NCBI RefSeq assembly: GCF_001467025.1
Contig: NZ_LNXV01000007.1
Location: 1 to 64,000 of the forward strand
Source: Legionella brunensis
GTDB taxonomy: Bacteria > Pseudomonadota > Gammaproteobacteria > Legionellales > Legionellaceae
Reading direction: 5' to 3'
Length of the DNA: 64,000 bases
The notes under the pieces are model-generated. The model had not been told where the DNA came from, did not search any database, and saw nothing but the letters and a program-made list of their open reading frames with translations. The position numbers and the translations under genes are program-made. Below, piece by piece: positions 27,050-36,324 of the stretch (positions are counted from its first letter, which is position 1; the number at the start of each line of letters is the position of its first letter).

Positions 27050-28669
27050 CTATTTCCATTCTGCAATCCTGCGAATTAAAAAACCTGAACCATAGAGTAC
27101 AACACCAGTAAGCAATAAGCAGAAAATACGAATTGTTGTTGGTGTTGAAGCGGCATCGTAAAGCAAAGCTTTGCCGGCAGCAAAACCTAGAACAATTAAA
27201 GCCGATCTAGCCATGGTCTTGTCTTTGCGAAAGAAAGCAAAACTAATCACTAAGACTGCATAGAATAACCATGATGCTGAAACTGCGAGAGAACCATAAT
27301 CTGTCATCAATTGATAAAGTCCTGCGATCCCAAGCAAATGAGCCGTTGCGAGTAGTAAATAGCCATGATCTTCTTTCTTGGCAAAGCCCTTATTATCAAA
27401 TAAGAGCAGTAACCAGATACTGAGGAAGGATGCTACTGACACGATAAACCAAGAGATGTCAAAATCACTTAATAATAGTGACGACAACATCGCTAGATAT
27501 TCCATCGCTAGAATGGTAATGAGGGCAAGCATGGGAATAAAAAAAGAGGTTTTTTTGTTTTGTAAACGAGTTCCTGGCATAAAGAGATAGCCAACGGTGA
27601 TGAAAACAAAAAGCCATGGTCGTACATTTATTGGTAAAAGCTCGAGATAAATCGAGTGAAAAGCGACCACTGTCACAAATGCCAGAATAAGAGGTTGACT
27701 ATTTAAGCTTTGATTGGGAAACCACTTTTTTGCAGATAGATAAAGGCCAAACAGAAAACCTGCGAATACCAAAGAGATCCACGGAGCTAAATTAGGATAA
27801 CTTCGGTCAATAAAATAATATTCCATCACATAAAAAATAATGAGTACTGGGAAAAGGCTCCATGCTTCAGTTTCAGTGAGATATTGCTTAGTCGTTTGTG
27901 TATAAAAATAGGTTCCCAGTGAAAAAATAATAAAATGACAAGCTAGAACTATAGCAATTAATGTGTCCTGATTTAACTCAAAGCCGATTATGGCGGTGGT
28001 TAAAATGGCTAAATAGGCTGAGATCATAGTTAAGGTTCTTGATTGAACCCATATTGAAATTGTTGCAAATGTAAATGAACAAATGATGCAGTAATATAAA
28101 GAAAATACGGTTGATGCATCAACTCCTAAGATAAGCGGTGCGGTATAGGCCCCGATCGCTGTGATAATAGAATATAAATCATGTTTAATTTTGATATATA
28201 GCCAAATGCAGAAGGAAGAAATTAGCACGGTTATGGCGATGGCTGTTTGGAATAATATCAGAGAATAAAGACGATGGGCGGCAAAAGTAGAAAGATAGAA
28301 AATAATAATACCCGCTGCGGGCAGCAAGCTGGCATATTTCCTATCCATGTTTAATAACACAATGCCACTCGCAATGAGGGCGAGACCAAGTAGGGTTGCA
28401 AGGCCGATTTGTCTTGCTGGTGTTAGCCAGCCGGACTCAATAGACAATTTAACAATAAAGCCTGCAGCCACGATAAAGCAGATAATGGCAATGATGCCAA
28501 GCCAATTTCCTGATTTCGCGGTCTGTATTTTAGATGTTTTGAGCGGAGGTACGGGAGAAGGAGAGGGCTCTGTCCATTGAGATGATTGATTAACGTTTAA
28601 TTGATTTTCCAGCGTGGAAAGGCGGGTTTCGATTACTCTTAATTGCTCCTCAAGTCTTGTTTTATCCAT
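27050..28669 (-). CDS. DUF2339-type multispanning membrane protein
   Basis: 539 residues. A short N-terminal coiled coil (LEEQLRVIETRLSTLENQL) and a Pro/Ser linker precede a long run of about 14 or more hydrophobic helices, the layout of predicted membrane proteins with DUF2339. Function unknown. GGAG lies just before the ATG. It is somewhat shorter than many family members. Confidence 0.8.
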   Translation of the reverse strand: MDKTRLEEQLRVIETRLSTLENQLNVNQSSQWTEPSPSPVPPLKTSKIQTAKSGNWLGIIAIICFIVAAGFIVKLSIESGWLTPARQIGLATLLGLALIASGIVLLNMDRKYASLLPAAGIIIFYLSTFAAHRLYSLILFQTAIAITVLISSFCIWLYIKIKHDLYSIITAIGAYTAPLILGVDASTVFSLYYCIICSFTFATISIWVQSRTLTMISAYLAILTTAIIGFELNQDTLIAIVLACHFIIFSLGTYFYTQTTKQYLTETEAWSLFPVLIIFYVMEYYFIDRSYPNLAPWISLVFAGFLFGLYLSAKKWFPNQSLNSQPLILAFVTVVAFHSIYLELLPINVRPWLFVFITVGYLFMPGTRLQNKKTSFFIPMLALITILAMEYLAMLSSLLLSDFDISWFIVSVASFLSIWLLLLFDNKGFAKKEDHGYLLLATAHLLGIAGLYQLMTDYGSLAVSASWLFYAVLVISFAFFRKDKTMARSALIVLGFAAGKALLYDAASTPTTIRIFCLLLTGVVLYGSGFLIRRIAEWK

Positions 28670-28932
28670 CGTGCTCCCCGAAAAATCCTCTGATGTAGAG
28701 CATATTCGTTATTTCATTTCATTGCCATATTTTCATTAAAAAGATAATTTAAACAATAGCTTGCTCAAGTATAAGCTCATCAAGCGATAGCGAATAATTT
28801 ATTAAAATTTGCACAAAAAAATCAGATAATCCACTCATTTTTGTGGAGATAAAAATTATGCCACATAACAAACTGGAAATACGGTCTGCTTGTCGGTATG
28901 ATTTTTAGATTCGAGGGTAAAAAGGTTAAACC

Positions 28933-29355
28933 ATGCGTTTTAGTGTATTGATGTTGTGTATTGTTACTTCAATAAGCGTTTATGCCAGTGAGGATTTTGA
29001 TCGTCAACAAATCGAGAAGCGTATTAAACCGGTAGGTCAGGTGCGGTTGCAAGAGCAAAAAACTGCTACTCCTAACACAACCTCAACCTCTGAAGAAAAA
29101 ACCGCTAAAGATGAAACGCCAGGAAAAGCAACCTATGAGAAATATTGTGTTGTTTGTCATCGAGATGGGGTTGCTGGGGCTCCAAAATTTCGGGTTGCTG
29201 AGGATTGGAAATCACGTCTTGATACGAAGAAAATGGATGGTCTCGTTGCTTCTGCTATTAAGGGACTTAATGCAATGCCTCCCAAAGGAACCTGTATGGA
29301 CTGTAGCGATGCAGAGATGAAAGATGCCATTCAATATATGTTGCCGCAACCATGA
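28933..29355 (+). CDS. Periplasmic cytochrome c5-like protein
   Basis: 140 residues with a signal peptide (residues 1-18, cleavage near VYA-SED), a Thr/Glu-rich linker, and one heme-binding CVVCH. The axial Met lies in AMPPKG. The C-terminal CMDC pair matches the disulfide of the c5 family. It probably carries electrons between the bc1 complex and a terminal oxidase or reductase. The stop overlaps the dsbB ATG, so export, heme attachment and disulfide formation are linked by the operon. Confidence 0.88.
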   Translation: MRFSVLMLCIVTSISVYASEDFDRQQIEKRIKPVGQVRLQEQKTATPNTTSTSEEKTAKDETPGKATYEKYCVVCHRDGVAGAPKFRVAEDWKSRLDTKKMDGLVASAIKGLNAMPPKGTCMDCSDAEMKDAIQYMLPQP

Positions 29356-29867
29356 AACAATTAACGTATAAATATGGACAAATAGTGCTGGTTCTATTTA
29401 GTTTGTTCGTCTTGGCAAGCTCTTATTATTTTCAGTACGTGAAGGGATTACAGCCTTGTCCTTTATGTCTGATGCAGCGTCTGTGTGTTTTTTTGTTACT
29501 GCTCATTGGATTCATTGGGTTTTGGAGTGATTATTTAAAAACCAGCAAATTACTAGCAATTTTGCAAATAGTTGCAGCACTAGGCGGATTATTTTTTGCA
29601 GGCCGACAGCTTTGGTTACAATCGTTACCAAGCGGTCAGGCACCGGCATGTATGCCAGAGCTTGATGTGCTGCTTCGTTATTTTCCTTGGCGTGACGTCC
29701 TTCATGCTCTTTTCTGGGGGGCAGGTGATTGTGCTGAGGTATCCTGGAAATGGCTTGGTTTATCGATGCCAGCATGGGCAGCTTTATATTTCTTTTTTAT
29801 GTTTGTTGTAGGTTGCCTAATTCTTTATCAGCGACGTGATTATTTGGCTACAAACCAATCGTTATAA
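29352..29867 (+). CDS. dsbB: Disulfide bond formation protein DsbB
   Basis: Inner-membrane quinone reductase that reoxidises DsbA. Four membrane helices, the periplasmic CPLC pair near residue 36 and the second pair (Cys in APACMPEL and in AGDCAEV) are present. 171 residues is normal. Translationally coupled to the cytochrome c gene by an ATGA overlap. Confidence 0.94.
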   Translation: MKQLTYKYGQIVLVLFSLFVLASSYYFQYVKGLQPCPLCLMQRLCVFLLLLIGFIGFWSDYLKTSKLLAILQIVAALGGLFFAGRQLWLQSLPSGQAPACMPELDVLLRYFPWRDVLHALFWGAGDCAEVSWKWLGLSMPAWAALYFFFMFVVGCLILYQRRDYLATNQSL

Positions 29868-29889
29868 TACTTTAATAGGCATTATAACG
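29860..29889 (+). terminator. Hairpin at the end of dsbB
   Basis: CGTTATAAT (29860-29868) pairs perfectly with ATTATAACG (29881-29889) across a 12-base loop. The first arm includes the dsbB stop codon. No T tract follows, so termination or 3' stabilisation is only suggested. Confidence 0.4.
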
Positions 29890-29967
29890 GACTAAGGTAT
29901 AAATTCACTGGCAAATAAACAACCACTTGGCTATCATCGCTTCCCATTACGCCTAACAAAGCAAGTT

Positions 29968-31119
29968 ATGAGCAATCAATTTAAATGTGAAATTATTAAG
30001 CGTCATTCTCATACCCAGGCTCGTGTAACGCGAGTGAGTACACCGCATGGTACTTTTGTAACACCTTCTTTTATGCCGGTTGGTACACGGGCTGGGGTTA
30101 ATAACATGACCCCTAATGAGTTGCTACAGGCAGGAAGCCAAATTATTTTAGGGGGGAATACCTACCATATGCTTTGTGCCCCTGGAATGAAGGTAATTGA
30201 AGAAGCTGGTGGTATGCATCCTTTCATGGGATGGCATGGGCCAATGCTTACAGATAGTGGTGGGTTTCAAGTATTTAGTTTGTCCAAAAATAAAGAAATT
30301 TGTGTTATTGATGAAGAGGGGGCGCATTTCAAATTGCCGGATAGCGAGCGATTGATTCATATGACACCGGAGATGTCTTTAGAAACTCAGAAAATTATTG
30401 GGGCAGATATCATTATGGCTTTTGACCAATGTACTCCTGATAATTGTTCGCGAGACGAAGTGCAAAAAATAATGACCCGCACCCATCGTTGGTTAAGGCA
30501 ATCAGTCGCTTATCATCAACAATTTCCAACTTCACGTTATGGAGCACACCAGGCTTTATTTGGTATTATTCAGGGCGGTATTTATGAAGATTTGCGTCGT
30601 GAAAGTGCTGAGTTTATTGCCTCAATGAATACAGATGGCATTGCAATTGGCGGTGAAACTATTGGTTTTAATATGGAAACAACGGTAGAAGTGATTCGTT
30701 GGGTACGCTCCTTTTTACCGGAAAACAAACCTCGTTATACCATGGGGGTGGGGATGTCTCCTCAGGATTTACTGGAGGTAGTAGCAGAAGGCATTGACAT
30801 GTTTGATTGTGTGGCTCCCACTCGCAATGCTCGTCACGGCGCACTATATTGCGGTGAAGTAGCTAAAGTCGGGAATTGGTTAAAGTTTGAAAGTCCTTAT
30901 GAAAATGAGCGTATTCAGATTAAAAAAGCATGTTTTGCAGAGGATTTAGAACCCGTTATGGCCAATTGCTCTTGTTACACTTGTAAGCATTATTCGCGCG
31001 CATCTTTACATCATTTGTGTAAACAAAAGGCCAACGTATTCACAGCATTAGCGAGTATACATAACATCCATGTCATGCATGATGTTTGTGCTAAAATGCG
31101 CGATTTAATGATGGCTTAA
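29968..31119 (+). CDS. tgt: tRNA-guanine transglycosylase (queuine tRNA-ribosyltransferase)
   Basis: Exchanges guanine 34 for preQ1 in GUN anticodons, the first tRNA-level step of queuosine synthesis. Motifs: [10 protein letters not shown] with the substrate-binding Asp, [21 protein letters not shown] with the region of the nucleophilic Asp just before it (FDCVAPTR), and the zinc site CSCYTCKHY with the downstream His. 383 residues is normal. Unlike many gammaproteobacteria, yajC-secDF does not follow. queH at 6387 acts later in the same pathway. Confidence 0.96.
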   Translation: MSNQFKCEIIKRHSHTQARVTRVSTPHGTFVTPSFMPVGTRAGVNNMTPNELLQAGSQIILGGNTYHMLCAPGMKVIEEAGGMHPFMGWHGPMLTDSGGFQVFSLSKNKEICVIDEEGAHFKLPDSERLIHMTPEMSLETQKIIGADIIMAFDQCTPDNCSRDEVQKIMTRTHRWLRQSVAYHQQFPTSRYGAHQALFGIIQGGIYEDLRRESAEFIASMNTDGIAIGGETIGFNMETTVEVIRWVRSFLPENKPRYTMGVGMSPQDLLEVVAEGIDMFDCVAPTRNARHGALYCGEVAKVGNWLKFESPYENERIQIKKACFAEDLEPVMANCSCYTCKHYSRASLHHLCKQKANVFTALASIHNIHVMHDVCAKMRDLMMA

Positions 31120-31148
31120 ATTTTTATAAAAGATACAGGAGATTCTTA

Positions 31149-31652
31149 ATGATTGTAATCGCTACTTCAAAAGGTGATATTCGTTTAAAACTTGATGAAG
31201 AAAATACGCCCCTTACCGCCAAAAATTTTCTTAATTATGTTCGCAGTGGCTTTTATAACAACACAATTTTTCATCGTGTAATTGATGGTTTCATGATTCA
31301 AGGTGGTGGTTTAACTGGTGACATGACGCAAAAAACAACAGAGCAAGCAATCAAAAATGAAGCTAAATCGGCTAAGCCTAACAAGAGAGGGACAATTGCG
31401 ATGGCAAGAACCATGGACCCTCATTCAGCAACCTCACAATTTTTTATCAATGTTGCTGATAACGCGTTTCTTAATTTTACCGGTGAACATGCGCAAGGTT
31501 ATGGCTATTGCGTATTTGGCGAAGTGGTTGATGGGATGGATGTGGTTGATGCGATTGTAAAAGTTAAAACAGGACAACGAATGGGACATGCCGATGTACC
31601 AGTGGAAGAGGTCGTTATTCATGAAATCCGTGAAGAGGAAATAACACAATAA
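31149..31652 (+). CDS. ppiB: Cyclophilin-type peptidyl-prolyl isomerase
   Basis: Cytoplasmic cyclophilin: no signal peptide, 167 residues, with [30 protein letters not shown] and [13 protein letters not shown], which include the catalytic Arg and the binding Gln and Phe. An AGGAG lies nine bases before the ATG. It follows tgt by 29 bases and is probably co-transcribed. Confidence 0.95.
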   Translation: MIVIATSKGDIRLKLDEENTPLTAKNFLNYVRSGFYNNTIFHRVIDGFMIQGGGLTGDMTQKTTEQAIKNEAKSAKPNKRGTIAMARTMDPHSATSQFFINVADNAFLNFTGEHAQGYGYCVFGEVVDGMDVVDAIVKVKTGQRMGHADVPVEEVVIHEIREEEITQ

Positions 31653-31672
31653 ACTGTGAGATTAATTGAGTG

Positions 31673-31697
31673 CCCGGGTAAAAAATACCCGGGTTTT
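31673..31697 (+). terminator. Rho-independent terminator after ppiB
   Basis: CCCGGGTA (31673-31680) pairs with TACCCGGG (31686-31693) around five A residues and is followed by TTTTG. It lies just after ppiB and ahead of the convergent gene ending at 31701. Confidence 0.85.
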
Positions 31698-31700
31698 GTT

Positions 31701-32327
31701 TTATTTGCGACGTTGTAAACTTTTTGAATAATCAAATTTAGGCATCTCAATACGATAGGAAATTGCTATGACGCGAGTAGTAAAAATAGCAATTAGCGTG
31801 ATAATTACATTGATATTTTTAGCAACATGAAGATGGCCCAGAGTAATAAATAACAACGCGCCGGCTAATGCAATTACCGCATACAATTCTTTGCGCAATA
31901 CCAAGGGTATGTCATTGCAAAGTATATCCCGCAACATACCTCCACAAATGCCAGTGATCATGCCACTTAAAATTGCGATGCCTGGAGAATAGCCATTGAC
32001 TAAAACTTTCTGTGTGCCGATGATGACAAACGCCGATAGACCTAAAGCATCCAGGATGAGAAAAATTTTCATGATGCGCACTAAGGAGTGGGCGATAAAA
32101 ATAGTTAAAAATGCGAAACCTGAAGTATAAAGTAGATATTCTGGATGAGCGACCCAGGTTAATGGGTGTGTATTAAAAAGCACGTCCCTCACCGTTCCTC
32201 CTCCGAGGGCGGCGATACAAGCAATTAGCATAACACCAAAAAAATCCATTTTCTTTCTGCCCGCTGCGATGGCACCTGTGATTGCTTCTACACAAATACC
32301 CATAATAAAGAGATAATGTAACAACAT
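31701..32327 (-). CDS. TRIC-type cation channel family protein (YicG/YadS-like)
   Basis: 208 residues with seven hydrophobic segments and a duplicated glycine motif: ALGGGTVRDVLF in the first half and GICGGMLRDILC in the second, the signature of the UPF0126/trimeric intracellular cation channel family. A monovalent cation channel role is known for prokaryotic members; the cellular role is unknown. Confidence 0.88.
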   Translation of the reverse strand: MLLHYLFIMGICVEAITGAIAAGRKKMDFFGVMLIACIAALGGGTVRDVLFNTHPLTWVAHPEYLLYTSGFAFLTIFIAHSLVRIMKIFLILDALGLSAFVIIGTQKVLVNGYSPGIAILSGMITGICGGMLRDILCNDIPLVLRKELYAVIALAGALLFITLGHLHVAKNINVIITLIAIFTTRVIAISYRIEMPKFDYSKSLQRRK

Positions 32328-32436
32328 GATTGTGCATTGCGCTTAAAAAGTGCAATCATATCACTGTTTGTCGAGTTGGCGAAACAAAATGAATACGCTA
32401 GGCTTATAGTAAATGGGTGATGAAGAGGAAGGTTTA

Positions 32437-32793
32437 ATGACTAATGAGCATAAAGAGTTTACGTTTTTAGAGTCTGTAGATACGGAAACACACGATAATA
32501 TTCTGCGTCTTGATCAAAAACTCAAAGGATTACAAGCTGAAATTCAAGCAAAAATTGATGCGATAGGCTCTGCTATAGATGATTCTTCTATAGAACGCAA
32601 AGAGCAGTTAATCGCCCTGTCTGAAGAAGTAAAAAAAGCAATCGAGGGGATACAAAAGCTGGTTAATCTGGTTATTGATGATGATATATCTCCCAGTGAG
32701 TTTAATGAGATAAATCATGAAAGCATAGATGCTTTGCGTGAGATTTTTAAAGACAGTGCTGATAAAATATCTGTAATCAAAGAAAAGTTTTAA
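32437..32793 (+). CDS. Small coiled-coil protein
   Basis: 118 residues, acidic and helical, with heptad-like stretches (DQKLKGLQAEIQAKIDAIGS and KEQLIALSEEVKKAIEGIQK). No membrane segment, no family recognised. I chose the ATG at 32437 because GAGGAAGG (32425-32432) precedes it at good spacing; the in-frame ATG at 32413 has no such site. It may be a structural or chaperone-like protein. Confidence 0.6.
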   Translation: MTNEHKEFTFLESVDTETHDNILRLDQKLKGLQAEIQAKIDAIGSAIDDSSIERKEQLIALSEEVKKAIEGIQKLVNLVIDDDISPSEFNEINHESIDALREIFKDSADKISVIKEKF

Positions 32794-32842
32794 TTCAGAC
32801 TAAGTTCTCTATTACTTTGTTTACTAGTCAATCCTAGTGTTT

Positions 32843-32880
32843 AAAAGAGTCTAATACCCACTCCTTAGGTACTCTTTTGA
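32843..32880 (+). terminator. Possible terminator hairpin
   Basis: AAAAGAGT (32843-32850) pairs with ACTCTTTT (32871-32878) across a 20-base loop; the 3' arm supplies the T run. It lies 50 bases after the coiled-coil gene and before the next ORF on the same strand. Confidence 0.4.
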
Positions 32881-32901
32881 TGATTACTTATGGAAGATTA
32901 A

Positions 32902-33984
32902 ATGAATAAAAAAGGATTTTATCTAATTTTTATTTCTTGTTTCCAGCTTTTCTCATGGCAGTGGCTTCATAGTGCTACTGCGCCAACGGTTGAACAAGAA
33001 ATAGATAATGTAATCACCCATAGCATGCAGCAATATGCGATTCCAGGTTTGGCGATAGCAATTTTAAAAGATGGCAAACCCTTGCTGTTGAAAGGTTATG
33101 GCTATGCTGATATTCAATTAAAGCAACCAGTGGACAGCAAAACTTTATTTGGTATTGGCTCTGTTTCGAAGGTGATTACGGCCTTTGCATTAATGACTCT
33201 CGTACAAGAAGGAAAAATTAATCTCGATGATTCTGTTCTTAAATACATTCCTCAGGCGCCTGAGCAGTGGCAAGCAGTGACAATTCGTGAGCTTCTTTCT
33301 CATACCAGCGGAATTCCCCAGCATCAAGGGCCCCATCGTCCTTGGGGTAAACTGTGGCTTATAATGGCAAATGAACCGGTGCAGTTTGCCCCATGTACTG
33401 ACGTAAAATACAACAATTTTGGTTATATTTTATTAGGAAGGGTGATTGAAAATGTGAGTCGACAAAGTTTGGCGGATTATTTAAAGCAAACTGTTTTTAA
33501 GCCTTTAGGTATGGCTGATACGGGTTTTCCTGATGTTTTATTTCCGCAAGGCTTGGCAACAGGGTATCGTATCAAGGCAAATATGCCTGTATCTAGCCCC
33601 AATTATAAACCCTGGTTACAGATGTGGAGCTCCGGTGGGCTTGTTTCAAGTATTAGTGACATGGCGAAATGGGATGCGGCAATGTCATCTGGAAAGATAT
33701 TGGCCCCTTCCAGTTATCGACAAATGTGGAGTCCTGTTTTTTTGAAAAACGGTAAACCTGCTGGCCATGGAGATTGGGCGTGGTCATTAGGATGGCAAGT
33801 ATCTTATGTTGCGGATGAGTTGGTTGCTATGAAAAATGGAGCGATAAGAGGATACAGCAGTTGGATAGTGCGTCATATTGATAAGAATCTGAGCATAATT
33901 ATTTTAGCAAATACGAATAAAGTGCCACTAAAACGAATTGCGAAGCAGGTATTTAAGCAGATAATACCAATAAAAAACGAATGA
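32902..33984 (+). CDS. Periplasmic serine hydrolase, beta-lactamase/PBP-like
   Basis: 360 residues with an N-terminal signal segment (to about residue 27). It has the class C beta-lactamase/esterase layout: nucleophile motif S-V-S-K with Ser87 and Lys90, LLSHTSGIP near 132, the YxN motif Tyr170-Asn-Asn172, and a late KNG in MKNGAIRGYS that could serve as the KTG-like motif. Family members include AmpC, D-aminopeptidases and esterases, so neither antibiotic resistance nor substrate can be read from sequence. No ampR-like neighbour. Confidence 0.85.
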   Translation: MNKKGFYLIFISCFQLFSWQWLHSATAPTVEQEIDNVITHSMQQYAIPGLAIAILKDGKPLLLKGYGYADIQLKQPVDSKTLFGIGSVSKVITAFALMTLVQEGKINLDDSVLKYIPQAPEQWQAVTIRELLSHTSGIPQHQGPHRPWGKLWLIMANEPVQFAPCTDVKYNNFGYILLGRVIENVSRQSLADYLKQTVFKPLGMADTGFPDVLFPQGLATGYRIKANMPVSSPNYKPWLQMWSSGGLVSSISDMAKWDAAMSSGKILAPSSYRQMWSPVFLKNGKPAGHGDWAWSLGWQVSYVADELVAMKNGAIRGYSSWIVRHIDKNLSIIILANTNKVPLKRIAKQVFKQIIPIKNE

Positions 33985-34137
33985 CTAAAGTTGCATTAGA
34001 GTGGATTGAATTGTGACAAAAAATTTAAAAAGATTAGTTTCATTTTAAATAACTCCCGGTTATGCTGTGCAAACCATAGACAGCAACCCCTAGGTGATTT
34101 TTGAATTTTATTTCCACAAAAACACAGGTGCACATTA

Positions 34138-34557
34138 ATGAATCTTAGCTCCTGGTATTATCCTTCTCTTGTCGCTCTATGCCTTTACGGCGCTTGGGGG
34201 TATTGGGGGACAAGAGCATCTAGCTTTATTAACCCATTGTCGATTACTTTTTATTCAAGCTTAGGTGTTTTGATTTCAGGGGTTCTTGCTTTAGTCTTAC
34301 TTGATTTTAAGCTGGAGCTTTCTCCTAAAGGGGGAGTCTATGGCTTTCTTAATGGATTGGCGAGTGGCATCGCATGCATTTTTTTCATTGTCGCTTTGCG
34401 TAAAGGACCGGCCATGCCTGTTGTTTTAATTACTTCCATGTATCCCTTGGTTACTCTAATCCTATGTATGCTTTTCCTAAAACAAGGCATTACTTTTAAG
34501 CAGATTTTGGGAATGGTTTTTGCGCTTGTTGCGCTGATTTTATTTGCAACGGAATAG
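34138..34557 (+). CDS. Single-domain EamA/DMT membrane protein
   Basis: 139 residues with five hydrophobic helices and one EamA-like repeat, ending TFKQILGMVFALVALILFA as in drug/metabolite transporters. Half-size members are thought to work as dimers. Substrate unknown. Stands alone; no Shine-Dalgarno stronger than CAGGTG is visible. Confidence 0.82.
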   Translation: MNLSSWYYPSLVALCLYGAWGYWGTRASSFINPLSITFYSSLGVLISGVLALVLLDFKLELSPKGGVYGFLNGLASGIACIFFIVALRKGPAMPVVLITSMYPLVTLILCMLFLKQGITFKQILGMVFALVALILFATE

Positions 34558-34584
34558 TTTTGTCCAGTTAATAATCTTGAAAAT

Positions 34585-34614
34585 TTGAGAAAAAAATTAT
34601 TATTGTGTTATAAT
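34585..34614 (+). promoter_or_regulatory. Sigma-70-type promoter for the small periplasmic protein gene
   Basis: TTGAGA (34585-34590), an 18-base spacer and a perfect TATAAT (34609-34614). Transcription from about 34621 would leave an untranslated leader of about 170 bases. That leader contains a 9-bp hairpin, TGTTGCAAG (34635-34643) with CTTGCGACA (34652-34660), one pair being a G-U wobble. Confidence 0.65.
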
Positions 34615-34793
34615 TCGCCAGCTCGATAGGAAGCTGTTGCAAGTTGAAGGTCTTGCGACATTGAAGATATCCATCATTTAAAGAAAAACATTTTTAGTAG
34701 TTTAAATTTTAAAAGTTTTGGTGCAAACTACAGTAAGCCTTATGTGTTGCTTTAAATGATTTTAAGTCCAAACTTAACCAGAAGGGTCTTTTA

Positions 34794-35006
34794 ATGAAAA
34801 AATTAGCAATAGTAATAGGTTGTTTGATGCCTCTATTATCGTTCGCTACTAATGTAGAAAGCGACAAATCCTTGGATACTTTTCAAGAGTTATGCGCCAA
34901 AGAAAAAGATCCCCTAAAACGTCAAAATTATTGTCATATCCTTGATCAAAAAAGCCATTCACAGGCTAATCTAAGTGACTTCAATCAAGATACAGTTATT
35001 GTTTAG
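34794..35006 (+). CDS. Small secreted protein
   Basis: 70 residues: a clear signal peptide (MKKLAIVIGCLMPLLSFA) and a mature part of about 52 residues with two cysteines (Cys33 and Cys46) that could form a disulfide. AGAAGGG precedes the ATG at good spacing. No homologue recognised. Its own strong promoter, long leader and downstream hairpin show it is an independent unit. Confidence 0.65.
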   Translation: MKKLAIVIGCLMPLLSFATNVESDKSLDTFQELCAKEKDPLKRQNYCHILDQKSHSQANLSDFNQDTVIV

Positions 35007-35020
35007 AGAATCTGTTAGAT

Positions 35021-35051
35021 ACTCAATCTGGCTCAGGGAGCCAGATTGAGT
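35021..35051. terminator. 13-bp hairpin between convergent genes
   Basis: ACTCAATCTGGCT (35021-35033) pairs perfectly with AGCCAGATTGAGT (35039-35051) around CAGGG. It lies between the small secreted gene and the convergent BON gene and probably terminates one or both, although no T tract follows. Confidence 0.65.
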
Positions 35052-35072
35052 AATTGCAAATACCTATAAAAC

Positions 35073-35648
35073 TCATGCCTTGCTATTCTTAGAAGTAGGT
35101 TTCATCGTTATTTTATCATTTACCTCATGGACACCGTTCACTGATTTAACAACTTTCATAATAGAGTCTTTTTGTTTAATAGAGCCAACTTGCCCGGTGA
35201 GAAAAACTTGTCCTTTTTGGGTATCCACATGAATAGTCCAGGAAGAAATATTTTTGTCCATAATATCCTCCCTAATCAGAGCCCCTTTCACTTTTGCAGT
35301 TATAGAAATATCTTTTAAAGATTGTTGGCTGCCTTTAACAGTTAATTGATCAACGTTGACATCTTTGACGCCTTGGGTGGACTCTGCCAGAGTAATTATT
35401 TTCTCGTAATTAGCTTCAGAATCTAACCGGCCTGAAAGAAAAACAACGCCATTGGAAACTTTCATGGTTACCTTACTCATATAATCCCTTAAAGCCGATT
35501 GAACAGCATTTTTTATGGCTATCATTTTATAGTTATAGGTTTGATTAGCTGTAGTCTTGGAGGTTTGGTTTTCCTTGGCAAAGGCAACTAAGGTTAAGCT
35601 GATGCAGCTCACAACAATTGCAATTTTAAAGGTTATAGATTTGTCCAT
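35073..35648 (-). CDS. Periplasmic double-BON-domain protein (OsmY-like)
   Basis: 191 residues: a signal peptide (residues 1-24, ending VAFA) and two BON domains, about 40-105 (VSNGVVFLSGRLDSEANYEK, then GVKDVNVDQL) and about 115-180 (QKGQVFLTGQVGSIKQKDS, then GVHEVNDKI). BON proteins bind phospholipid and help keep the envelope intact under stress. AGGAGGAGAGC lies directly before the ATG, a strong ribosome-binding site. The role is inferred from OsmY/DolP relatives. Confidence 0.9.
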   Translation of the reverse strand: MDKSITFKIAIVVSCISLTLVAFAKENQTSKTTANQTYNYKMIAIKNAVQSALRDYMSKVTMKVSNGVVFLSGRLDSEANYEKIITLAESTQGVKDVNVDQLTVKGSQQSLKDISITAKVKGALIREDIMDKNISSWTIHVDTQKGQVFLTGQVGSIKQKDSIMKVVKSVNGVHEVNDKITMKPTSKNSKA

Positions 35649-35784
35649 GCTCTCCTCCTTGAGTCAGTTTCTCTCATTTCTAATGAGATTAGCCTTTAAT
35701 TCCATTTTTTGGCCTGGTGTTAAAGCATAGTCAATGAAAAGAAATTCTTCAAATAGGAACTTAACAGACCTAAGAAAAAATGGC

Positions 35785-36300
35785 TTACAGATTTTCAGAC
35801 TGAAAAAGATGAGTTAGCCTGCTGCTGCAATACTCACCTATGCGATAAAAATCATCAAAGTGACTGATGAATGATTCACGTGTGGCATCACAGTCACGAC
35901 TGCTTGCTAGCGAGTAAATAAAGTAAGTGTCATCAATTTTTTTGCTTAAGGCAAAACCAAGAGGATATTGATGTTTAATCTGTTTAATGTAGTAAAGTTC
36001 ATCATAACGTTCTGGGATATATAAAGCCTGCCATTCGCTTTGAGTACAATGATAAAACCATTCTGGATGATATGACTTGTCAAAAAGCCAGAGGTTATTT
36101 TTAAAGAGATTAAATTCAAGCGCAGGCGTTGAGGAGAAAGCTAGAAGCTCACCGTCACTGTTAATCCTTGTAACGGCAACATGATCAATTTCATGGAGGC
36201 CGAGGACATCGCCAAATACGCGAAATGATTCACTTTTAAATGTAAAAAGTAGCTCCAAAAACCTTGGATGGGGGGAGATTTTTATATAACTATTTTCCAT
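35785..36300 (-). CDS. Sensor-domain-like protein, LuxR N-terminal type
   Basis: 171 residues. It looks like a stand-alone ligand-sensing domain: the middle part (SYHPEWFYHCTQ, then YYIKQIKHQYPLGFALSK and YFIYSLASSRDC) resembles the N-terminal halves of Legionella LuxR-type regulators, but no helix-turn-helix follows. It lies 24 bases after the XRE regulator gene on the same strand, so the two are likely one operon and perhaps a split regulator. The family assignment is tentative. Confidence 0.55.
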   Translation of the reverse strand: MENSYIKISPHPRFLELLFTFKSESFRVFGDVLGLHEIDHVAVTRINSDGELLAFSSTPALEFNLFKNNLWLFDKSYHPEWFYHCTQSEWQALYIPERYDELYYIKQIKHQYPLGFALSKKIDDTYFIYSLASSRDCDATRESFISHFDDFYRIGEYCSSRLTHLFQSENL

Positions 36301-36324
36301 AATAATACTGAACTTTGATCCATG

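Noticed and set aside
32902-33984. Antibiotic-resistance beta-lactamase
   Set aside because: The SxxK, YxN and KxG motifs show only the wider serine-hydrolase family, which includes esterases and peptidases; resistance cannot be claimed.
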